Shown here piece after piece: positions 54,928 through 61,853 of a stretch of DNA of 64,000 nucleotides. The position numbers and the translations under genes are program-made. The stretch is from NCBI RefSeq assembly GCF_001905145.1, contig NZ_LWLB01000001.1, forward strand, positions 186,001 through 250,000. Direction: 5' to 3'. This DNA comes from Nocardiopsis sp. TSRI0078 (GTDB taxonomy: Bacteria > Actinomycetota > Actinomycetes > Streptosporangiales > Streptosporangiaceae). Under the pieces are notes generated by a model. It was not told the DNA's origin and did no database searches. It saw only the letters and a program-made list of their open reading frames with translations. The stretch's first letter is position 1. The number at the start of each line of letters is the position of its first letter.

Positions 54928-54955
54928 GACGGTGGTTCCCCCACATTCGGTAGAC

Positions 54956-55004
54956 ACGTCGCGGCGCCCACGCCACTGTGACGTGAATCCCTCCGCCGCG
55001 ACGT
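54956..55004 (-). promoter_or_regulatory. Stem-loop in the leader of the NlpC/P60 gene
   Basis: ACGTCGCGGCG (54956-54966) and CGCCGCGACGT (54994-55004) form a perfect 11-bp stem with a 27-nt loop, 29 bp before the start codon. Actinobacterial cell-wall hydrolase genes often carry c-di-AMP riboswitches, but the remaining consensus is not present here. Confidence 0.4.
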
Positions 55005-55155
55005 CCTCACCATTCGTCACACAAACAACGAAAAAAGTCACTCTCTGTAGCGCACTCGACTGCCGAAGACGGCAAAGAGTCCTTGACCTTCGCTGGGCAA
55101 AATAGTCAGAAGCAGATCAATCGGACTCGCCTCCACGGGAGCCGGTCACGGACGG

Positions 55156-56070
55156 CTACGCCGCCTCGTCCGCCGGCAGACCGAGCTCGGCGCCCACGAA
55201 GTCGGCCGTGGCCCTCATGCCCAGGTAGTTCGGGTGCACCGGAGCCCCGTTCTCGGGGATCAGGCCCTCCACCCAGCGGACGTCGGAGGACGTGCAGACG
55301 TCGTGGCCGCGTTCGAGGACGTCCACGAAGACCGCGCCCTGGGCCCGCGCCTCCTCGGCGATCATCCGGTTCAGGGACGTCTGCGCCCGGTCCAGGAACG
55401 GCACGTCGCCCACCGCGATGGGCGTGCTCGGCCAGCAGCCCCACCTCTCGGGCAGGATCTGGAGGTAGCCCACGGCCAGCACCGTGGCCTGGGGGCTGCG
55501 CTCGGCGATGTCGGCGTAGACCTGGGAGACCTCGGGGCGCAGGCCCTCGATCCGCTGGTCCAGCTCGTTCCCGTAGTGGTCGGCGCACGGGCTGCCCAGG
55601 GGGTTGCCCAGACTCCGCTTGGCGCACTCGACCAGGATGTCGGAGAAGCCGAAGTCGTTGCCCGAGATGCCGACCGTGACCAGGTCGGTCTCGGGGGTCA
55701 GGGCGTCGAACTGGGGCCGCGTGTCGCTGAACTGCTGCTCGTAGAGGTCGTTGATGACCGCGCCGGAGCAGCTCGCGTCCGTGAACTCGGCGACGCCGAG
55801 CCGCTCGGCGAGCATGGTCGGGTAGTTGTTGGACGTGCGCATGCAGCCCAGCAGGGGCATGCGGGTGCTGACCCTCTCCTCACGGATGAGGGGGCCGGCG
55901 ACGAAGGAGTCGCCGAGGGCGACGTAGTGCTCGAAGGGCGCGGCCTCCACCTGCTCGGCGGCGGCGGGCGCGGCGGCCAGGGACACTCCCAGCGCGGCGG
56001 CGGCCAGTGGGGCCAGCACGCGGCGCAGGGCTCGGAACGGGGACACGGCGATGCCGGATGTACGGGGCAC
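55156..56070 (-). CDS. Secreted SGNH/GDSL hydrolase (lipase/esterase)
   Basis: 304 aa from GTG 56070. Signal peptide VLAPLAAAALGVSLAAAPAAAE, then block I YVALGDSFVAGPL (nucleophile Ser), block III GISGNDFGF and block V PVHPNYLGM (catalytic His). Six Cys in the mature domain suggest three disulfides, as in Streptomyces secreted SGNH lipases. Substrates are likely short- to medium-chain esters or lipids. Confidence 0.9.
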   Translation of the reverse strand: MPRTSGIAVSPFRALRRVLAPLAAAALGVSLAAAPAAAEQVEAAPFEHYVALGDSFVAGPLIREERVSTRMPLLGCMRTSNNYPTMLAERLGVAEFTDASCSGAVINDLYEQQFSDTRPQFDALTPETDLVTVGISGNDFGFSDILVECAKRSLGNPLGSPCADHYGNELDQRIEGLRPEVSQVYADIAERSPQATVLAVGYLQILPERWGCWPSTPIAVGDVPFLDRAQTSLNRMIAEEARAQGAVFVDVLERGHDVCTSSDVRWVEGLIPENGAPVHPNYLGMRATADFVGAELGLPADEAA

Positions 56071-56237
56071 TCGGGCTTCCTCTCCAGGAGCGGGGGCGTG
56101 AAGCTTTCGGACCCTAGAGATTCTTTAACACGACCTACGGGGAAAGGCTTCTAACTCGTAGGTAACTTTCATGTGTCCCGAAGCCCCTCCACCGCATGCG
56201 GCGAGGGCTGTCCCCGGCAACCGCTAGCGTTGCCACC

Positions 56238-57617
56238 ATGGCAAAGGCAGCGAAGACCACGTTCCGGTGCGTGGAGTGCGGATGGAGCACCCTCAAGTGG
56301 GTGGGCCGCTGCGGCGAGTGCCAGGCGTGGGGGACGGTCGAGGAGGCCGGCGCCCCGGCGCCCGCCGCCGTCGCGCCCGCGCCCGTCACCTCCCGGGCCC
56401 GGCCCATCACCGAGATCAGCGTGGAGAGCGCCGAGGCCGTCCCCACCGGCGTCGACGAGCTCGACCGGGTCCTGGGCGGCGGCGCGGTCCCGGGCGGCGT
56501 GGTGCTGCTCGCGGGCGAGCCCGGCGTGGGCAAGTCCACCCTGCTGCTGGAGGTCGCCGCGATGCGGGCGGCCGAGGGCCCCGTGCTGTACGTGACCGGC
56601 GAGGAGTCGGCCGGTCAGGTGCGGCTGCGCGCCGAGCGGCTCGGCGCGCTCTCCGACAAGCTGTACCTGGCCGCCGAGACCTCCATCGCGTCCCTGGTCA
56701 GCCACGTGGAGGCGGTCGCGCCCCGGCTGCTCATCGTGGACTCGGTGCAGACCATGGTCTCCCCCGAGGCGTCGGGCGTGCCGGGTGGCGTCACCCAGGT
56801 CCGGCAGGTGGCCGGCGCGCTGATCCAGATCGCCAAGGAGCGCGGAATCGCCACCGTGCTGGTCGGCCACGTCACCAAGGACGGGTCCATCGCCGGCCCC
56901 CGCATGCTGGAGCACCTGGTGGACGTGGTGCTGCACTTCGAGGGCGAGCGCCACTCCCAGCTGCGGCTGCTGCGCGCGGTCAAGAACCGGTACGGGCCCA
57001 CCGACGAGATCGGCTGCTTCGAGCTGACCGAGAGCGGCATCGTCGGCCTGCCCGACCCGAGCGGGCTGTTCCTCACCGAGCGCACCGCCCCGGTGCCGGG
57101 CACGTGTGTCACCGTCACCCTGGAGGGGCGGCGCCCCCTGATCACCGAGGTGCAGGCCCTGGTGGCCGCCAGCCCGCTGCCCGCGCCGCGCCGCGCCACC
57201 TCGGGCCTGGACACCTCACGGGTGAACATGATCCTGGCGGTGCTGGAGAAGCGGACCGGTATGCGGCTGGCGAACATGGACGTGTACGCGTCCACGGTGG
57301 GCGGTGTGAAGCTGACCGAGCCGGCCGTGGACCTGGCACTGGCCATGGCGGCGGCCAGTTCCAACAACGACGTGGCCCTGCCCGCGGGGTTCATCGCGAT
57401 CGGCGAGGTGGGCCTGGCGGGCGACGTGCGCACCGTGACGGGGGTCCGGCGCCGTGTGGCCGAGGCGCAGCGGCTCGGGTTCACCGAGGCCGTCGTGCCC
57501 AAGCACTTCGGCGACCCGGTCCCGGGCATCCGGACCCACGAGGTGGAGGAGCTGAGCGAGGCCCTGGCCCGGGTCAGGCGGTCCAGGCGTGCGCGCACCC
57601 CGCGGGACGAGGACTGA
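56238..57617 (+). CDS. radA: DNA repair protein RadA
   Basis: 459 aa from ATG 56238. N-terminal C4 zinc finger (FRCVECGWS...GRCGECQAWG), RecA-like ATPase with Walker A LLAGEPGVGKSTLL and Walker B LLIVDSVQTM, the RadA-specific KNRYGPTDEIG motif, and a Lon-like C-terminal domain (VNMILAVLEKRTG...PAVDLALAMAAASS). Helicase that promotes branch migration in recombination. The usual neighbour disA is not downstream. Confidence 0.96.
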   Translation: MAKAAKTTFRCVECGWSTLKWVGRCGECQAWGTVEEAGAPAPAAVAPAPVTSRARPITEISVESAEAVPTGVDELDRVLGGGAVPGGVVLLAGEPGVGKSTLLLEVAAMRAAEGPVLYVTGEESAGQVRLRAERLGALSDKLYLAAETSIASLVSHVEAVAPRLLIVDSVQTMVSPEASGVPGGVTQVRQVAGALIQIAKERGIATVLVGHVTKDGSIAGPRMLEHLVDVVLHFEGERHSQLRLLRAVKNRYGPTDEIGCFELTESGIVGLPDPSGLFLTERTAPVPGTCVTVTLEGRRPLITEVQALVAASPLPAPRRATSGLDTSRVNMILAVLEKRTGMRLANMDVYASTVGGVKLTEPAVDLALAMAAASSNNDVALPAGFIAIGEVGLAGDVRTVTGVRRRVAEAQRLGFTEAVVPKHFGDPVPGIRTHEVEELSEALARVRRSRRARTPRDED

Positions 57618-57618
57618 C

Positions 57619-57664
57619 GGGCGGCTCCGGTCCCCGGGGGCGCCCCGGGGGACCGGAGCCGCCC
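57619..57664. terminator. 17-bp-stem bidirectional terminator
   Basis: GGGCGGCTCCGGTCCCC (57619-57635) and GGGGACCGGAGCCGCCC (57648-57664) pair perfectly, with a further GGGG/CCCC pairing possible in the loop. It lies between convergent radA and the inhibitor gene. Confidence 0.85.
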
Positions 57665-57688
57665 CGCCGCGCCCTCCGGGTCTGACGG

Positions 57689-58069
57689 TCAGTTCCCGAA
57701 GTCGAAGATCGCGCCCTTCTCGCTCGTGAGCATGCAGTGGTTGGGGAACTCCTGCTGGTATTCCTCGGCGCCGGAGGCCGTGGCGACGACGGGGTCGTGG
57801 ACCATCGTGCAGGCCCGGTCCTCCCCCTTGGCGTTCCTGATCGATCCGCCCTCCGCGATGGCCTCGCAGGCCGCCTCCGCCCTGGGGTGGGTACCGCCGG
57901 CGGGGTCGCACTGCAGGCTGAGCGCCTTGATCGACCCGCTGGAGACGTCCCGGACGCTCAAGACGTAGACCGAGGAGGAGGCCTGCCCGGCCTCGGCCGC
58001 GTGCACGGGCGCGACGAGCGCCGACGCGAGGACGGGAGCGGCGACCAGGGCCAGAGCGGTGCGTTTCAT
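57689..58069 (-). CDS. Streptomyces subtilisin inhibitor-type (SSI) protease inhibitor
   Basis: 126 aa from ATG 58069 with GGAG 7 nt upstream. Signal peptide TALALVAAPVLASALVAPVHAA, then the SSI domain: ALSLQCDPAGGTHPRAEAACEAI and the reactive-site loop RACTMVHDPVVAT. Met in the P1 position before VHDPV suggests inhibition of subtilisin-like proteases rather than trypsin-like ones. Four Cys form the two expected disulfides. Extracellular, dimeric in the family. Confidence 0.9.
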   Translation of the reverse strand: MKRTALALVAAPVLASALVAPVHAAEAGQASSSVYVLSVRDVSSGSIKALSLQCDPAGGTHPRAEAACEAIAEGGSIRNAKGEDRACTMVHDPVVATASGAEEYQQEFPNHCMLTSEKGAIFDFGN

Positions 58070-58219
58070 GACGGACTCCAGGAGTGTGGGACCAAGGAAC
58101 ACCACGCATGGTAATCGAATCGGCACCGAAAGCACCCGATGATGCGCGAGGTCGCCGGAATATGGATCATCCGGGTTCCGGCCCAGCCCGAATTCGGAGC
58201 GAAACGTCGGGAAAGCGTG

Positions 58220-58951
58220 CTACGTCCGGACTCTCCGGATCTCCTCCCCCGCCCCCGCCAGGTGGGTCACGGTCCCGTAGCCGTCGGGCCGCAGGTCGCC
58301 CGCGGCGTCGGCCGTCCACCGGCTCACCGAGGCCGTCCCCGCGGGCTCCTCCCCGGCGACCCGCCACACCTCGTCCTCCGACAGGCCCTCCAGTGCGCCG
58401 CGGAGGAGGACCACGACCGGTTCGTGGGCGAACAGCAGCACCCGCTCACCCGGGTACTCCGCGCACACGTCCCTCAGGAAGGAGCGCAGCCGCAGCAGGA
58501 CGTCGGCGAGGGACTCCCCGCGCTCGGGGCGGTGGTGCATGCGGTCGGCGAGGCGCCGGGGCATCTCCTCGGGGTCGTACTCGCGCACCATGGCCGGCGT
58601 CATGAGGCCGAACGGACCGGCGTCGTGGTCGCGCAGCCGCTCGTCCGGGTGCACCGGCAGGTCGAGGCCGGCCGCCTCCAGCGCCAGCTCGGCGGTACGG
58701 CGGGCACGCAGGTAGGTGGAGGAGAACACGACCCCGGGCCTGCGCTCCTCCGGCAGGGCCACGAGCCAGCCCGAGCCCACCGCGCGGGCCTGCGACTCGC
58801 CCAGCGGTGTGAGGTCCACGTCGGCGTTGCGCGCGGGCAGACCGTCCGCGTCCAGGCGGCCGCCGTCGGGCCCGGCGGCGGCCAGTGCCGCGTTGAGCCT
58901 GCTCTGGCCGTGGCGGACGACGGACAGCTCCGCCGGTCCCCGATAGCGCAT
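58220..58951 (-). CDS. Histidine phosphatase family protein
   Basis: 243 aa from ATG 58951 with GGGAGG 8 nt upstream. Catalytic LSVVRHGQSRLNAAL (RHG), distal FAHEPVVVLLRGAL (second His), and SSTYLRARRTAEL. Could be a phosphoglycerate mutase-like or alpha-ribazole phosphatase-like enzyme; the substrate is unclear. A perfect CebR/CelR-type operator overlaps its probable transcription start, which is unusual for this family. Confidence 0.85.
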   Translation of the reverse strand: MRYRGPAELSVVRHGQSRLNAALAAAGPDGGRLDADGLPARNADVDLTPLGESQARAVGSGWLVALPEERRPGVVFSSTYLRARRTAELALEAAGLDLPVHPDERLRDHDAGPFGLMTPAMVREYDPEEMPRRLADRMHHRPERGESLADVLLRLRSFLRDVCAEYPGERVLLFAHEPVVVLLRGALEGLSEDEVWRVAGEEPAGTASVSRWTADAAGDLRPDGYGTVTHLAGAGEEIRRVRT

Positions 58952-59024
58952 GGCACGTCCTCCCGGGTGGTGGGAGACCACCCTCCCATGGGGCCCCCGG
59001 TGACGAGAGCGGGCGCCCCCGGAG

Positions 59025-59052
59025 TGGGAGCGCCCGCTTGGGAGCGCTCCCA
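59025..59052. promoter_or_regulatory. CebR/CelR-type operator pair upstream of the histidine phosphatase
   Basis: TGGGAGCGCTCCCA (59039-59052) is identical to the operator bound by the cellobiose regulators CebR (Streptomyces) and CelR (Thermobifida). Directly adjacent, TGGGAGCGCCCGCT (59025-59038) matches it at 11 of 14 positions. The pair sits just downstream of the predicted -10 box, where a bound repressor would block transcription. Confidence 0.85.
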
Positions 59053-59061
59053 ATCACAGGA

Positions 59062-59090
59062 AGGCTATCCTCCGACCGTGGTGGCGTAAA
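59062..59090 (-). promoter_or_regulatory. Probable promoter of the histidine phosphatase gene
   Basis: On the minus strand TTTACG (59090-59085) and TAGCCT (59067-59062) are separated by 17 bp; the start point would fall at the edge of the CebR/CelR-type operator. Confidence 0.45.
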
Positions 59091-59112
59091 GGGCGGAATC
59101 CCTCTTGACACG

Positions 59113-59153
59113 CCGCTGGGGCCGGGGGCGCGCGCCGCCCCCGGCCCCAGCGG
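59113..59153 (-). terminator. 18-bp-stem terminator of the membrane-anchored protein gene
   Basis: CCGCTGGGGCCGGGGGCG pairs with CGCCCCCGGCCCCAGCGG around a 5-nt loop, beginning 6 bp after the stop at 59160. Confidence 0.8.
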
Positions 59154-59159
59154 GACCGC

Positions 59160-59954
59160 TCATGCCTTCAGCTGGAAGACCAGCTCGGGCTGGTCCCCGA
59201 CGTAGTCCCCGTGCAGGTTGGCGCGGTACCAGCCGGGCTTGACCGCCGAGGTGCCGTCCCGGCAGTCCTCGAAGGAGCGCACGCGCTCCCAGGTGACCGT
59301 GTGCTCGAACGGGACGCCCCGGCTGATCTGGTGCTTCTCGCTACCCTCGCCCCGCACGCAGTCGGCGGTGGAGAAGATCCTGTCGTCACCGGAGTGGATG
59401 CGGATCTCCAGGGCCTCACCGCCCACGTCCACGGTGCAGGTCTGCTCGTTGGTGTTCACCACGGTGACCCTGAACCCCGGTTCGGCCCCCGCGCCGTAGA
59501 TCTCCTGGTCCTTCTCGGCGAACTCGAAGGTGACCACGACGTCCTGCGGACGGCAGGCGTCCTCGGGGCGCTCCGGGGCGGGTATCTCGCTGTCGGCGTC
59601 GGATCCGCCGCCGACCGCTCCCCCGCCGGACTCCTCGTCGCCCTCGGCGCCTCCGGAGCCTCCGGCGCCCCCGGCCTCCCCGGCCCCCTCCGAGGGCTCG
59701 GCGCTCTCCTCCGCCCCGCCGGCACCCGGTCCCCCGCTCTCGGAGTCGGAGGGCTCCGAAGGTGCGACACTGGGAGAGGACTGTTCGCCTATCGCCGCGT
59801 CCGACCGGCTCGGATCACCGTTCTCCCCGCCCGAGGGACGGCAGGCGTACGCGATGACGGCGAACGCCAGCATGATCCCAGCCAGCACGAAGGCACGCCG
59901 CCTCCAGTAGGTCTCGCGGCTGACGGCTCCTGGATGTCCGGTACTTGACGCCAT
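59160..59954 (-). CDS. Membrane-anchored extracytoplasmic protein of unknown function
   Basis: 264 aa from ATG 59954. One N-terminal helix (RRRAFVLAGIMLAFAVIAYAC) is followed by a long Gly/Ser/Glu/Pro linker (residues 40-125) and a small beta-rich domain (VVVTFEFAEKDQEIYGAG...VTVVNTNEQTCTVDVGGEAL...PGWYRANLHGDY) with four Cys. It sits between radA and mutY where M. tuberculosis has Rv3587c, a similar anchored protein; orthology is an inference. Confidence 0.75.
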   Translation of the reverse strand: MASSTGHPGAVSRETYWRRRAFVLAGIMLAFAVIAYACRPSGGENGDPSRSDAAIGEQSSPSVAPSEPSDSESGGPGAGGAEESAEPSEGAGEAGGAGGSGGAEGDEESGGGAVGGGSDADSEIPAPERPEDACRPQDVVVTFEFAEKDQEIYGAGAEPGFRVTVVNTNEQTCTVDVGGEALEIRIHSGDDRIFSTADCVRGEGSEKHQISRGVPFEHTVTWERVRSFEDCRDGTSAVKPGWYRANLHGDYVGDQPELVFQLKA

Positions 59955-60017
59955 GCGCCGTAGTATTGCGTTTTTGCGTGGACCCCACCTACTCAACCCG
60001 CCGATTCCCGGTTAAAG

Positions 60018-60893
60018 ATGAGCGATAACCCTTACAGCACCGCTGTCCTGGCGTGGTACGAAACCAACGCCCGCGACCTTCCCTGGCGGCGGCCGGAGGC
60101 CTCCGCCTGGTCGATCCTGGTCAGCGAGATCATGCTCCAGCAGACGCCCGTCGTGCGGGTCCTGCCCGCCTGGCACGCCTGGATGGAGCGCTGGCCCACC
60201 CCCGCCGACCTGGCCGGGGAGCCCTCCGGCGAGGCCGTGCGCATGTGGAACCGGCTGGGCTACCCGCGCCGCGCGCTGCGCCTGCACGCGTGCGCGGTGG
60301 CCATCACCGAGGAGCACGGCGGCCGGGTCCCGGACGACCACGCGACCCTGCTCTCCCTCCCCGGCGTCGGCGCCTACACCGCCGCCGCCGTGGCGAGCTT
60401 CGCATTCGGACAGCGGCACGCCATTCTGGACACCAATGTTCGGCGTGTCCTCGCGAGGGCCGAAACAGGAGTCCAGTACCCGCCGAAAACACAGACCAAG
60501 GCGGAGACCGCTCTCGCCGAGTCCCTGCTGCCGCCCACGCCGTCGGTCGCCGCCCGCTGGGGCGTGGCCGTGATGGAGCTGGGCGCGCTGGTGTGCACCG
60601 CCCGCACGCCCGCGTGCGCGGACTGCCCGATCGCCGGCCAGTGCGCCTGGCGGCTCGCGGGCAAACCCGCCTACGACGGGCCGCCCCGACGCGGCCAGAC
60701 CTACGCGGGCACCGACCGGCAGGTGCGCGGGCGGTTGCTGGCCGTGCTGCGCGACTCCGCCCACCCGGTGCCCAAGGAGGCGCTGGACGTCGTCTGGGAC
60801 GACGGCATCCAGCGCGAACGGGCCCTGGACGCGCTGGTCGCCGACGGGCTGGTGGACCCGCTCGACGACGGCCGCTACGCCCTTCCCGGCTGA
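60018..60893 (+). CDS. mutY: A/G-specific adenine glycosylase MutY
   Basis: 291 aa from ATG 60018. Removes adenine mispaired with 8-oxoguanine. Catalytic Glu in ILVSEIMLQQTPV, helix-hairpin-helix LPGVGAYTAAAVASFAFG with the catalytic Asp in AILDTNVRRVL, and the [4Fe-4S] ligands CTARTPACADCPIAGQC. It lacks the full C-terminal NUDIX-like 8-oxoG domain, as usual for actinobacterial MutY. Confidence 0.94.
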   Translation: MSDNPYSTAVLAWYETNARDLPWRRPEASAWSILVSEIMLQQTPVVRVLPAWHAWMERWPTPADLAGEPSGEAVRMWNRLGYPRRALRLHACAVAITEEHGGRVPDDHATLLSLPGVGAYTAAAVASFAFGQRHAILDTNVRRVLARAETGVQYPPKTQTKAETALAESLLPPTPSVAARWGVAVMELGALVCTARTPACADCPIAGQCAWRLAGKPAYDGPPRRGQTYAGTDRQVRGRLLAVLRDSAHPVPKEALDVVWDDGIQRERALDALVADGLVDPLDDGRYALPG

Positions 60894-60903
60894 GCGGCGC
60901 CCC

Positions 60904-61773
60904 TCACTCCCCGGCCGTCGCGGTGCCGGTGAACTCCGAGGCGTCGATCCCGGAACCGCCCGTGCCGGTACCCGTGCCGGTGGCACCGGTACCGGAGCGG
61001 CCGCCGCTGCACGCGGCGCCCGGCTCGGGGGTGCCGTCCCCCTGCACGTACTCCACGAGGTACTCGACCAGGCGCGGGTCCGCGGGGTCCTCCAGGTGCA
61101 TCTGGGAGCCCCAGGCCGACGCCACCACCGGGGCGGGCAGGTCCTCCGCCGGACTGATCACCAGGTAGTCGCCGGGCGAGTAGTAGCTGTGCAGGATCTG
61201 GACGCCGGCCTCCGACAGCCCGGGATCGTAGGCGATCCACACGGCTCCGTGCTCCTGGGAGTGCACGACGTACTCCGGTATCAGCGGCTCCTCGTAGACG
61301 CCGCAGTCCTGCCAGACGGGGTAGTGCGGCCCTCCCGCGGGCGGGTACACCTCGTACTCGATGGTCTCGCCCTCGTCGACGTGGTCGGCGGACAGGTCCG
61401 TGAAGTGGCGGACCGTGCCGATGCCCTCCGCGGAGGCGGAGCCCTCCCCGCCCTGGGAGAGCAGCGAGAACGCCACGGCCCCGCCGCCCACCATGAGGAC
61501 GAGCACGAGGAGCACCGCGCCGATGATCAGGCCGGTCCCGGCGCCGCTCTTCCTCGGCGGCTGGTACGGGTGGGCGCCGGGGGGACCGTAGGGCCCCTGC
61601 GGGCCCGCGGGAGGCGTTGCGCCCGGGGGCATCCCCCCGGGGGGTGCCGCGCCGTACTGGCCGGGCCGGGGGGCTCCGCCGCCCTGCTGGGGACCATGGG
61701 AGGCGTGGCCGTGCTGCGGATACTGTCCCTGCGCCTGCCACGGGCCGTGCTGTTGGGGATCTGGATGAGTCAC
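60904..61773 (-). CDS. DUF3105 membrane-anchored protein
   Basis: 289 aa from GTG 61773. A disordered N-terminal Pro/Gly/Gln segment with PPGGMPPGA-type repeats, one helix (GTGLIIGAVLLVLVLMVGGGAVAF), then the DUF3105 domain EYEVYPPAGGPHYPVWQDCGVYEEPLIPEYVVHSQEHGAVWIAYDP, rich in conserved His. A Gly/Thr tail ends the protein. DUF3105 proteins are extracytoplasmic and of unknown function. Convergent with mutY. Confidence 0.85.
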   Translation of the reverse strand: MTHPDPQQHGPWQAQGQYPQHGHASHGPQQGGGAPRPGQYGAAPPGGMPPGATPPAGPQGPYGPPGAHPYQPPRKSGAGTGLIIGAVLLVLVLMVGGGAVAFSLLSQGGEGSASAEGIGTVRHFTDLSADHVDEGETIEYEVYPPAGGPHYPVWQDCGVYEEPLIPEYVVHSQEHGAVWIAYDPGLSEAGVQILHSYYSPGDYLVISPAEDLPAPVVASAWGSQMHLEDPADPRLVEYLVEYVQGDGTPEPGAACSGGRSGTGATGTGTGTGGSGIDASEFTGTATAGE

Positions 61774-61800
61774 GCTCGCACACTAGCGGCCCGACACGAA

Positions 61801-61828
61801 CGGGGGCACCCCCGAAGGGATGCCCCCG
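61801..61828 (-). terminator. Terminator of clpC
   Basis: CGGGGGCA / TGCCCCCG form an 8-bp stem with an inner CCC/GGG extension, 26 bp after the clpC stop. Confidence 0.6.
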
Positions 61829-61853
61829 TCTCACACGCGGACCGGCGGAGCGG

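Noticed and set aside
54932..54942. GGGGGAACCAC (minus strand) as the core of a c-di-AMP (ydaO-type) riboswitch
   Set aside because: It lies only 4 nt before the start codon, and the downstream GGGGTGAATC and CCCGACAGCTAAC-type elements are absent; it probably acts as the ribosome site.
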